Positions 1-5,506 of a stretch of 6,413 nucleotides of DNA are shown here, in pieces. The notes beneath the pieces are model-generated. The model was not told the DNA's origin, did not search any database, and saw only the letters and a list, made by a program, of their open reading frames with translations. The number at the start of each line of letters is the position of its first letter. The stretch's first letter is position 1. Origin of the DNA: JAGOBX01 sp017999075 [NCBI: Candidatus Babelota bacterium] (GTDB taxonomy: Bacteria > JAGOBX01); contig JAGOBX010000211.1 of assembly GCA_017999075.1 (NCBI GenBank), positions 1-6,413 on the forward strand. Direction: 5' to 3'. The translations under genes and the position numbers were made by a program.

Positions 1-2
1 CT

Positions 3-47
3 GATATGCAAACATGTGAAAAAATTATAAATGTAGCAAAAAAATAA
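3..47 (+). CDS. Possible C-terminal tail of an upstream gene (partial)
   Basis: The frame opening at base 3 reads DMQTCEKIINVAKK and then a TAA stop at 45-47. The other two forward frames hit stops earlier. The peptide looks like the end of an amphipathic helix, as at the C-terminus of many bacterial proteins, and it ends 34 bases before the next gene, a normal operon-like gap. The fragment is too short to identify a family, and in AT-rich DNA an open stretch of 14 codons can occur by chance. Confidence 0.3.
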   Translation, partial: DMQTCEKIINVAKK

Positions 48-81
48 AAAATAAAAAATATTTATTGATTCGGAGGAAAAA

Positions 82-1467
82 ATGAATAGAAAAATTGTTT
101 TTATATTGTCAGTTTTATTGATTGCAGTTTGTTATATTGCTGAAGCTGCAGATTTGACTGTTACGGTGTATAATCAGGATTTTGCTGTAATAAAGGAAAA
201 GCTTATTATTGATATGAAAGATAAGATTTTCGAATATATACATAAAGATATACCTTCGTCAATTGTTCCGACTTCTGTGAAGTTATATTCTTTGAAAAAT
301 GTAAATGGCATAACAATACTTGATCAGAATTATATTTATGATCTGGTAAGCAAAGAAAAATTGATGGCAAAATTTATTGATAAAGAAATTGAAATACAGA
401 TGGAACGGAAATTCTTTAAAGGAATTTTATTGAGTTCAGCAGGAGATAACTCTGAAGGAGGTTCGTACATATTAAAAACTGAAGAAGGAATTGTTTCAAT
501 TGATCCTGGAAAATCTGATTATATAAAGTATCCTGATTTGCCGGAAGGTCTGATAACTAGACCGTCGCTTAAATGGAAGATAAAAACAAATGAACCTGGG
601 CTCAATGAATGCGGGTTGCTGTATGAAACAAAAAATATTGGATGGTCAGCAGAATACGTTGCAGTATTGAAAGAAAATGATTCGAAATTAGACATTAAAG
701 GCTGGGTTAATATAAATAATAATACGTCGAAAACTTTTGAAAATGCAAAATTGAAATTAATGGCAGGGGATGTAGGCAGAGTTCATGATAATATTCCTAG
801 ATATGAGAAAAAACGGAATATGGTTATGATGGCTGCAGAAGCAGAAGATGCTCAACCTTCTTTTGCCGAAAAAGAATTTTTTGAATATCATTTATATTCG
901 TTAAATGTTCCTGCTGATTTGTTGTCAAACTCGGAAAAACAATTATCTCTTATAGAATCAAATGATATTCCTGTTACCAAAAATTATATTTTTGATGTTA
1001 TGAAGGATCTCAAAAAAATCTGTATTTTTATTGAATTTGAGAACACAAAAAAAAATAATGCAGGATTCGCTTTGCCAGGAGGAAAAGTAAGAGTTAATAA
1101 AATGGATTCTGAAGACGGTTCTTTGGAATTTATTGGAGAAGATAAGATTGAACATACCCCTGAAAATGATAAAATAAGTTTGATGCTTGGTAAGGCATTT
1201 GATGTGAAGGCTGACCGAATTCAAAAAAATTATAAGAGATATTCAAATGAAAGATGGGAAGAAACATACGAAATAACTCTGATTAACAGTAAAAGTGAAG
1301 ATGTATCTGTAAAAGTGAGAGAAAATATGAATGGATATAAAAATTGGAAAATAAATTCAAATAATTATCCTTTTAAGAAAAATAATTCTCGCCAGACAGA
1401 GTTTGAAGTTAAAATTCCGTCAAAAGATAAAAAAGTTTTAACTTATACAGTTGAATATTCTGATTGA
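82..1467 (+). CDS. Secreted DUF4139 domain-containing protein
   Basis: This is a 461-residue exported protein of unknown biochemical role. A signal peptide is visible: basic MNRK, a hydrophobic core to about residue 19, then an AEA/AA cleavage site near 22-23. The mature start (LTVTVYNQDFAVIKEK, 25-40) and the PTSVKLYSL...LDQNYIYDLVS segment (63-90) match the usual N-terminal beta region of DUF4139 proteins as I remember them. The core follows: RPSLKWKI (160-167), the GWSAEY motif (187-192), GWVNINNNT (207-215) and NAKLKLMAGDV (221-231). Conserved late elements are FFEYHLYSL (266-274) and the KVRVNK...DGSLEFIGEDKIEHTP stretch (335-360). Length is normal and there is no C-terminal anchor or transmembrane segment. 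The start is set by GGAGG at 72-76, five bases before ATG. A run of nine A at 1047-1055 does not break the frame. It is probably cotranscribed with the YafK-like gene 10 bases downstream, suggesting an envelope role. Family assignment is firm; function is unknown. Confidence 0.85.
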   Translation: MNRKIVFILSVLLIAVCYIAEAADLTVTVYNQDFAVIKEKLIIDMKDKIFEYIHKDIPSSIVPTSVKLYSLKNVNGITILDQNYIYDLVSKEKLMAKFIDKEIEIQMERKFFKGILLSSAGDNSEGGSYILKTEEGIVSIDPGKSDYIKYPDLPEGLITRPSLKWKIKTNEPGLNECGLLYETKNIGWSAEYVAVLKENDSKLDIKGWVNINNNTSKTFENAKLKLMAGDVGRVHDNIPRYEKKRNMVMMAAEAEDAQPSFAEKEFFEYHLYSLNVPADLLSNSEKQLSLIESNDIPVTKNYIFDVMKDLKKICIFIEFENTKKNNAGFALPGGKVRVNKMDSEDGSLEFIGEDKIEHTPENDKISLMLGKAFDVKADRIQKNYKRYSNERWEETYEITLINSKSEDVSVKVRENMNGYKNWKINSNNYPFKKNNSRQTEFEVKIPSKDKKVLTYTVEYSD

Positions 1468-1477
1468 TAAAAAATGT

Positions 1478-2257
1478 ATGTTGAAAAAATGTGCGTTTAT
1501 AATATTGATTTTAACCGGATTTTTTTTTGTTACAGCTAAACAAATGAATTCGAAAAACAGAGAAACATTTATAGAATACCAAAATGGGTTTGAACGTGTA
1601 AAAAATGCGAGAATTGAAAAAAATCATGTTATAAAAAAATATTTTGATGAAAAAAATGTAGAATACCCTCCTCAAAAAGTTTTCATTAGATGTTTTAAAA
1701 AAGAAAAAATCGTCGAATTATGGGTTAAACCTGAAAAAAAAGAAAAATTTATATTTTTAAAAGATTATAGAATTTGTAAGTCGTCAGGAAGATTGGGACC
1801 AAAAAGAAAATCAGGGGATATGCAGGTTCCGGAAGGTTTTTATTTTATAGAAAGATTTAATCCAGTAAGTAATTTTTATTTATCGCTTGGAATAAATTAT
1901 CCGAATCAGTCTGATAAAATATTAGGAGATAAAATTAATCCCGGCGGCGATATTTTTATTCATGGAAGCGATGTCACAATCGGCTGCATACCTCTTGGAG
2001 ATGAATATATAAAAGAATTATATCTTGTAGCAATAGACGTTAAATCTAAATACAATGAAAATATACAGGTTCATATTTTTCCCTGTAAAATGACTGATGA
2101 AAATATGAAAAATATATTAGAGCCGTTGATAAAACAGGATAATAGCCTTAAAGATTTCTGGCAGAATATAAGAACAGGATACGAATTATTTGAAAAAAAC
2201 AGAATTTTATTTAAATATAAAGTAAACCAATCCGGAAAATACTCTTTTTTGAAATGA
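1478..2257 (+). CDS. YafK-like L,D-transpeptidase-fold protein (YkuD family), secreted
   Basis: A 259-residue exported protein of the YkuD/ErfK fold, closest to the YafK branch (COG3034). YkuD enzymes act on peptidoglycan through a cysteine nucleophile; E. coli YafK (DpaA/LdtF) releases Braun lipoprotein from peptidoglycan rather than making crosslinks. Visible features: signal peptide MLKKCAFIILILTGFFFVTA (1-20); the YafK-type block VFIRCFKKEKIVELWVK (68-84); SSGRLGPKRKSGDMQVPEGFY (102-122); NYPNQSDK (140-147); and the active site IHGSDVTIGC, with His162, Gly163, Gly169 and catalytic Cys170. FWQNIRTGYELFE (227-239) is the usual C-terminal helix. The frame can be extended back to a TTG at 1451 overlapping the previous gene, but ATG 1478 gives a proper signal peptide. 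No Shine-Dalgarno sequence precedes it, so translation may be coupled to the DUF4139 gene ending at 1467. No Braun lipoprotein is visible here, so the exact bond acted on is unknown. Confidence 0.85.
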   Translation: MLKKCAFIILILTGFFFVTAKQMNSKNRETFIEYQNGFERVKNARIEKNHVIKKYFDEKNVEYPPQKVFIRCFKKEKIVELWVKPEKKEKFIFLKDYRICKSSGRLGPKRKSGDMQVPEGFYFIERFNPVSNFYLSLGINYPNQSDKILGDKINPGGDIFIHGSDVTIGCIPLGDEYIKELYLVAIDVKSKYNENIQVHIFPCKMTDENMKNILEPLIKQDNSLKDFWQNIRTGYELFEKNRILFKYKVNQSGKYSFLK

Positions 2258-2335
2258 TTAGTTTACAAACGTCTTAATTGATAATCAACAAAAATATCGG
2301 AAATAAATTTATTTTGTAAACTGATTATTTTAAAG
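2247..2335. repeat. Long imperfect inverted repeat at the convergent gene junction; possible bidirectional terminator
   Basis: The left arm 2247-2269 pairs with 2313-2335. The inner nine bases are perfect (GTTTACAAA at 2261-2269 against TTTGTAAAC at 2313-2321), and pairing continues outward with only a few G-T wobbles to about 23 base pairs. The loop is about 43 bases. The left arm includes the stop codon of the YafK-like gene (2255-2257), and the right arm ends 9 bases before the end of the convergent radical SAM gene. The position suits a terminator serving both directions, but the stem is AT-rich, the loop is long and no clean U-tract follows, so it is not a canonical intrinsic terminator. 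A second small hairpin (2334-2353, AGCA/TGCT base) overlaps the right arm. Confidence 0.45.
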
Positions 2336-2343
2336 CAGAAATA

Positions 2344-4077
2344 TTATTTTGCTGATAAATAATTTTTGAATGTTTCAAAAACAGGACGGATATGTTCTGG
2401 AATAATTGAAAAAAATGAAGGGATATCTTGAAATGGTCTGTTATAAATAATGTCATTGGCAATTTTTTTGCTGACTCCTGAAATTGTTTTGAGAGAATCG
2501 TATTTTATTGAATTTATATTTATTGGATATGTCAATCCTGTAATTGATCTGAATCCATGGTTTACAATAATCATATCGTGAAATTTTTCTGTTATAATTT
2601 CATCAGCACATCCCGTTAAAATAGGATACGAACCGAATTGTCTGCAGTATGTAATATATTTATCTTTTTTTTCTGCAAATAGGTTTTTTAATATTCTGCC
2701 GAGCGGCGCTATTTTTTTTAACATTTCATTGTCAATATTCTCGCGTATTAGTTTTTTATATTGTTCAAAAATGTATTTTGATTTGTTGTTTTGTTTTGAA
2801 ACTATCTGATTTATGAATGCTCCCTCGAATTTTATGGTCTGCCTTATATTTATTCTTCTTAAAAGAAGACCGTCATTAAACAATTTTAGCATAAAATCAT
2901 AGTTGATTTTCCATGTATCTTCAGATTCCCCGCCCAATCCGAAAAGCAGATTTACTCCCGGTAAAAGCCTGGGCATGCCATTTTCAGAAATATCACTTCC
3001 AAGTTCATTTATAATTTTTACAGCATTATATGATTGCTGGGGGGTAGAATTTAAATTGTTTTCGCGTATTACGTTAATATCAAAAGATTCGCAGCCGAGA
3101 GCAAGAACATTTCCTCCAGTACAATATTTAACTAAAGATTTTATAACCTGTTTTGATTCTTCAGGAAAACTGCTTATTATTGCAGGATTTGCATTATCCG
3201 TATGCAGAGTAGAAATATTGGGTATAGATGTTCTGATTCCGCAAAATAATTTTTCGATAATATAAGGATTGGGTTTATAATTTTCAGGGGTTGAACCGTA
3301 ACCGAATATGTCAGGCTGATTTCCAAGCCTGAAATGAACAATTCCGAAATTATTTAAAGAAGACATCTCGCTTATAATATTTTCTGGGAAACGGTATGAT
3401 TGAAAATTCTCAAATTGTTCGACGCAGAATGAACATTTTACTTGACGAAGACATCCTGAATAAGTTTCTATTTCACAGATTATGTTTGGATAATTATGAT
3501 GATGACGGACAATTTCAGAACCCAAACAGGCAAATAGTTCTTTATTATAAGAAATATTATTTGATGGTGTTTCTTTTCCCTGAAAAAAATCAAATATTTG
3601 TTTTAAGTAATTGCCTGAAGTTATAAGATTGAATTTTGAATAATCAAGAGGAAGAGGTTTTTTTCCGCCTTCAATAGTCCATCCTCGAGTTAAAGAACCG
3701 ACTAAAATAAATTTTGAATTACTGAAATTTGAAATAATAAATGTTATTTCTTTAAATGTCATAGGATGGGTTGATAAATATTTTCCTGGAACGCTTAACC
3801 CGCCTATAATTATGATATAATCATAATGTCTTCCGGATAAATCATCATTTGATTTTTTTGAGTGTGAATTTCTTGAAACTTTTTTTTCTTCAGAAATATT
3901 TTTATTATTGAAAATAAATTGAAAATCTTTTCTGAGAGAATCTATGGTTTTGTAATCAATATTGTATTTAAAATTTTTTAGAAGACCGTATATATAGCGC
4001 GGATATGGACTTAGATATGGCGGCACTCCAAGACAAGATGGCTCGTCAACATAACCGTCAATAATTAGAATATTCAT
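2344..4077 (-). CDS. Radical SAM enzyme with C-terminal helix-hairpin-helix (COG1031-like)
   Basis: A 577-residue putative iron-sulfur enzyme that should cleave S-adenosylmethionine to a radical; its substrate is unknown. The N-terminus (MNILIIDGYVDEPSCLGVPP, then YLSPYPRYIYG) resembles the Rossmann-like cobalamin-binding-type region of B12/radical SAM proteins, with the strand YDYIIIIGG at 85-93. A polar insert rich in Ser, Asn and Lys lies at about 56-84. The cluster motif is ETYSGC-LRQVK-CSFC, with Cys209, Cys215 and Cys218, a CX5CX2C spacing instead of CX3CX2C. ALGCESFD (326-333) and LFGLGGESEDTW (378-389) fit the barrel strands that contact SAM. A helix-hairpin-helix (LKTISGVSKKIANDII, 529-544) closes the protein. 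This order matches COG1031 as I recall it, a family found mostly in archaea. The start is kept because the MNILIIDGYVDEP opening is family-like, although no Shine-Dalgarno sequence precedes ATG. The flagellin terminator lies directly upstream, so expression needs read-through or its own promoter overlapping the T-tract. Confidence 0.85.
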   Translation of the reverse strand: MNILIIDGYVDEPSCLGVPPYLSPYPRYIYGLLKNFKYNIDYKTIDSLRKDFQFIFNNKNISEEKKVSRNSHSKKSNDDLSGRHYDYIIIIGGLSVPGKYLSTHPMTFKEITFIISNFSNSKFILVGSLTRGWTIEGGKKPLPLDYSKFNLITSGNYLKQIFDFFQGKETPSNNISYNKELFACLGSEIVRHHHNYPNIICEIETYSGCLRQVKCSFCVEQFENFQSYRFPENIISEMSSLNNFGIVHFRLGNQPDIFGYGSTPENYKPNPYIIEKLFCGIRTSIPNISTLHTDNANPAIISSFPEESKQVIKSLVKYCTGGNVLALGCESFDINVIRENNLNSTPQQSYNAVKIINELGSDISENGMPRLLPGVNLLFGLGGESEDTWKINYDFMLKLFNDGLLLRRINIRQTIKFEGAFINQIVSKQNNKSKYIFEQYKKLIRENIDNEMLKKIAPLGRILKNLFAEKKDKYITYCRQFGSYPILTGCADEIITEKFHDMIIVNHGFRSITGLTYPININSIKYDSLKTISGVSKKIANDIIYNRPFQDIPSFFSIIPEHIRPVFETFKNYLSAK

Positions 4078-4083
4078 TTGATA

Positions 4084-4130
4084 TAAAAAAATAGCGGCCG
4101 GAATAAGATTTTAGTCTTTTCCGGCCGGCT
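4084..4130 (-). terminator. Intrinsic terminator after flagellin
   Basis: Read leftward, the RNA forms a strong hairpin. Nine pairs, mostly G-C, join 4119-4127 to 4095-4103. After a one-base bulge (4104), four more pairs join 4115-4118 to 4105-4108 around a six-base loop. Seven U residues follow (complement of 4085-4091). This is a textbook intrinsic terminator 22 bases past the flagellin stop codon and the most GC-rich spot in the window. There is no U-tract on the other side, so it appears to act in the leftward direction only. Confidence 0.92.
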
Positions 4131-4152
4131 GTTTATCAGATTATTTAATTAG

Positions 4153-5031
4153 TTACTGCAGCATTTGGAGAACTGACTGAGGTCTCATATTAGCCTGAGT
4201 CAGCATAGCCTGACCTGCCTGCATTAGAATCTGTTCTTTTGTAAAATTAACCATTTCAGCAGCCAAATCAACATCGCGGATTCTGCTTTCAGCAGTCTGC
4301 AGGTTTTCTTTTGCAATTAAAACAAAGTTGTAAGTATGTTCCAATCTGTTCTGAATTGCTCCGAGCTGCGCTCTCTGCAATGAAACTTGATTTATTGCAG
4401 CTGACAATAAACCTATAGCGCTTTCAGCTTGAGTTCTTGTTGCAACTGTGAAACCTGTAGTTCCGTCAGTAAGTGTGTCAATGTTCATACCAGTAGTTGA
4501 AAAACTTGTTATATGAACAGAAAAAGTCTGATTTATGTTTGCACCTACATGGAATACCAATGAACCCGGATCCCCGATATTACCAACTATTCCGTAAGAA
4601 CCATTCAATAAATATTTTGTGTTGAATTGAACGCCTGTCTGCATACGATCAATTTCACATAACAACTGGGTTATTTCAAGTTGTATAAAGTTTCTGTCTG
4701 AATCAATTAAAGTATCGTTTGAAGACTGAACAGCTAATGTGCGCATTCTTTGAAGTATACTGTGAATTTCTTCAAGAGCTGATTCTGCTGTTTGAATTAA
4801 TGATATACCGTCCTGAATGTTTCTTGAAGCCTGATCCAATCCGTAAATCTGAGTTCTTAATTTTTCACTTATAGCTAAACCTGCAGCATCATCTGCAGCT
4901 CTGTTTATTCTATAACCGCTTGATAATTTTTCTAATGAACTATTAATTCTGAAGTTTGTTAAGGTAAGTTGTCTGTGCGAATACATCGCGCTGACATTAT
5001 GCATTATTCTTAATCCTGATTCCATACTCAT
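4153..5031 (-). CDS. Flagellin (FlaB/FliC-type filament subunit)
   Basis: A 292-residue flagellar filament protein, exported through the flagellar type III apparatus without a cleaved signal peptide. The N-terminal D0/D1 region is typical: LRIMHNVSAM (7-16), LEKLSSGYRINRAADDAAGLAISEKLR (33-59), GISLIQTAESALEEIHSILQRMRTLAVQSS (75-104) and FNTKYLLNG (136-144). FHVGANINQTFSV (160-172) marks the edge of D1. The variable part is very small (about 145-200), so this is a short flagellin with little or no D2/D3. The C-terminal coiled region is complete: INQVSLQRAQLGAIQNRLEHT (213-233), AESRIRDVDLAAEMVNFTKEQIL (247-269) and AGQAMLTQANMRPQSVLQMLQ (272-292). The termini resemble spirochaete FlaB and related diderm flagellins. 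Met1 is preferred over Met3 because AAGGAGG at 5041-5047 is 9 bases from Met1. Cys125 in D1 is unusual for a flagellin. The gene is monocistronic: a sigma-28-type promoter and long leader upstream, an intrinsic terminator downstream. Confidence 0.97.
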   Translation of the reverse strand: MSMESGLRIMHNVSAMYSHRQLTLTNFRINSSLEKLSSGYRINRAADDAAGLAISEKLRTQIYGLDQASRNIQDGISLIQTAESALEEIHSILQRMRTLAVQSSNDTLIDSDRNFIQLEITQLLCEIDRMQTGVQFNTKYLLNGSYGIVGNIGDPGSLVFHVGANINQTFSVHITSFSTTGMNIDTLTDGTTGFTVATRTQAESAIGLLSAAINQVSLQRAQLGAIQNRLEHTYNFVLIAKENLQTAESRIRDVDLAAEMVNFTKEQILMQAGQAMLTQANMRPQSVLQMLQ

Positions 5032-5039
5032 TTTAATCT

Positions 5040-5048
5040 TCCTCCTTG
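5040..5048 (-). promoter_or_regulatory. Flagellin Shine-Dalgarno, overlapping a CsrA-type CAAGGA site
   Basis: Read leftward this is CAAGGAGGA, a near-complete anti-16S match placed 9 bases before ATG at 5031. It fixes the flagellin start at Met1. The same bases contain A-A-GGA, the core recognised by CsrA, so CsrA bound here would block the ribosome, as shown for Bacillus subtilis hag. The ribosome-site call is solid; CsrA binding is inference. Confidence 0.85.
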
Positions 5049-5116
5049 AAAATCAAAAACAAAATTTAATTTAAAATTGTAAAATAAAATCGCAGATGTT
5101 AAATTTTTTTGCCCTC

Positions 5117-5138
5117 AATTAAACATCCTTGTTTAATT
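5117..5138 (-). promoter_or_regulatory. CsrA-type consensus hairpin in the flagellin leader
   Basis: Read leftward, nine perfect pairs (5130-5138 with 5117-5125) enclose the tetraloop AGGA. The central AAACAAGGATGT matches 11 of 12 positions of the published CsrA SELEX consensus RUACARGGAUGU, including the ACA/UGU pairs that present GGA in the loop. It lies about 80 nt upstream of the GGA in the Shine-Dalgarno sequence, a two-site layout like that of B. subtilis hag. It is not a terminator: no U-tract follows on this strand. Confidence 0.65.
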
Positions 5139-5179
5139 TTTCTGAAAATATATTTCGAAAAATTTGTACTGACTTTTTT

Positions 5180-5198
5180 GCCTGACATAAAGTCCGGC
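5180..5198 (-). other. Small GC-rich hairpin in the flagellin leader
   Basis: Read leftward, GCC-G-GAC, loop TTTAT, GTC-A-GGC: three pairs, one G-A mismatch and three more pairs around a five-base loop. It stands out in AT-rich surroundings and no U-tract follows. Its function is unknown; it may be part of the larger leader fold. Confidence 0.45.
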
Positions 5199-5238
5199 GA
5201 AACACTAAGAGTTTAAATTCACCTCCTGTATATTTATG

Positions 5239-5314
5239 CCAACAACGCTAACCCGTCTTCCATTTAAGACAGGTTCGGGTTTTAATTGAGAAATCAATGT
5301 TTACCCGTCCTTGG
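5239..5314 (-). promoter_or_regulatory. Structured, riboswitch-like three-way-junction element in the flagellin leader
   Basis: Three helices can be drawn by eye in the leftward transcript. P1 joins CCAA (5311-5314) to TTGG (5239-5242). P2 joins CGGGT (5303-5307) to ACCCG (5276-5280), topped after an A-rich internal loop by ATTGA-TTTC-TCAAT (5285-5298). P3 is ten pairs joining 5266-5275 to 5250-5259, with loop AAATGG. P2 and P3 abut without a linker and could stack. GACGGGT occurs twice (5303-5309 and 5251-5257), so ACCCG at 5276-5280 can pair with either copy, giving mutually exclusive folds. P1 is short and weakly supported. It does not match the c-di-GMP-I consensus, since the GNRA loop and its receptor are missing. 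It could belong to an RNA motif I cannot identify from memory. Confidence 0.5.
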
Positions 5315-5320
5315 TCTTTT

Positions 5321-5381
5321 GATTAAATCCTTTTTTTTAAATCAGCATTTATATAAATTACTTATATTTAATTACTGATTT
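5321..5381 (-). other. Two competing hairpins at the start of the flagellin leader
   Basis: Hairpin I joins AAATCAG (5375-5381) to CTGATTT (5339-5345) with seven perfect pairs; inside, ATATAA (5362-5367) pairs with TTATAT (5351-5356). Hairpin II joins 5336-5343 to 5321-5327 (GATT, one bulged T, AAA against TTTAATC), with loop AAAAAGGA presenting a GGA. Both use 5339-5343, so they cannot form together. Both are AT-rich and only modestly stable. Confidence 0.4.
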
Positions 5382-5401
5382 GTTGTTGTAATGTATTCTT
5401 T

Positions 5402-5429
5402 TTATCGGTATGTATTCAAAAAAACTTTA
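5402..5429 (-). promoter_or_regulatory. Sigma-28 (FliA/SigD) promoter for flagellin
   Basis: Read leftward: TAAAGTTT (5422-5429), a 12-base spacer, ACCGATAA (5402-5409). The -35 equals the enterobacterial consensus TAAAGTTT and the -10 differs from GCCGATAA at one base. The spacer is one base longer than the usual 11, within the range seen in other bacteria. Sigma-28 normally drives late flagellar genes such as flagellin, and the next gene in this direction is flagellin. No comparably good sigma-28 match was found elsewhere in the window. Confidence 0.85.
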
Positions 5430-5506
5430 GCTGTTTTTGAAAAAATAATTTATCTGATTTGTTTTTAATGAGTTAAATCGCGTTCTGATGTTTTGTTTTG
5501 TTTGAT
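5430..5506. other. AT-rich spacer between the kinase-like gene and the flagellin promoter
   Basis: I see no gene and no clear terminator hairpin for the upstream leftward gene here. The stretch next to the -35 element is rich in A and T and could aid the promoter as an UP-like element, but nothing specific supports this. Confidence 0.4.

Larger units (their letters stand above)
5032..5395 (-). promoter_or_regulatory. Long 5' untranslated leader of flagellin mRNA
   Basis: The predicted start site, about seven bases past the sigma-28 -10 element, gives a leader of roughly 360 nt with no convincing reading frame. It holds, in transcript order, two competing hairpins (5321-5381), a three-way-junction-like element (5239-5314), a Shine-Dalgarno-like AGGAGGT without a start codon (5221-5227), a GC-rich hairpin (5180-5198), a CsrA-type hairpin (5117-5138) and the true Shine-Dalgarno (5041-5047). 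GGA triplets occur eight times, three of them at or in predicted loops. The start site is inferred from the promoter motif, not observed. Confidence 0.6.

Noticed and set aside
958-1224. Leftward open frame of 88 codons inside the DUF4139 gene.
   Set aside because: It is a shadow of the conserved forward gene, with no ribosome site or recognisable protein.
1451-1477. Upstream TTG start for the YafK-like protein, adding nine residues and overlapping the DUF4139 gene.
   Set aside because: It would put an acidic, non-signal sequence before a well-formed signal peptide that begins at ATG 1478, and no ribosome site supports it.
1474-1542. ATG at 1474 in another frame, directly after the DUF4139 stop.
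   Set aside because: It gives only about 22 codons before a stop and lies inside the signal-peptide region of the YafK-like gene.
2293-2302. Leftward CCGATATT resembling a SigD-type -10 element.
   Set aside because: No TAAA element at the right distance, and it would drive antisense RNA into the end of the YafK-like gene.
2903-3626. Two rightward open frames (2903-3265 and 3396-3626) opposite the radical SAM gene.
   Set aside because: They mirror conserved catalytic regions of the opposite-strand enzyme and show no family features of their own.
5099-5188. A 29-codon leftward reading frame in the flagellin leader (starts MSGKKVSTNF).
   Set aside because: No ribosome site lies at proper spacing, the start codon is inside a hairpin, and the frame covers the CsrA-type hairpin. 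Lys/Ile-rich frames of this size are common by chance here.
5239-5314. Possible c-di-GMP-I (GEMM) riboswitch, from GGGTAAAC and GGTTAGCG..GTTGGC echoes of its core.
   Set aside because: The P2 loop is TTTC, not a GNRA tetraloop, and the conserved GACGCAAAGCC receptor strand is missing. The resemblance is partial and could be chance.
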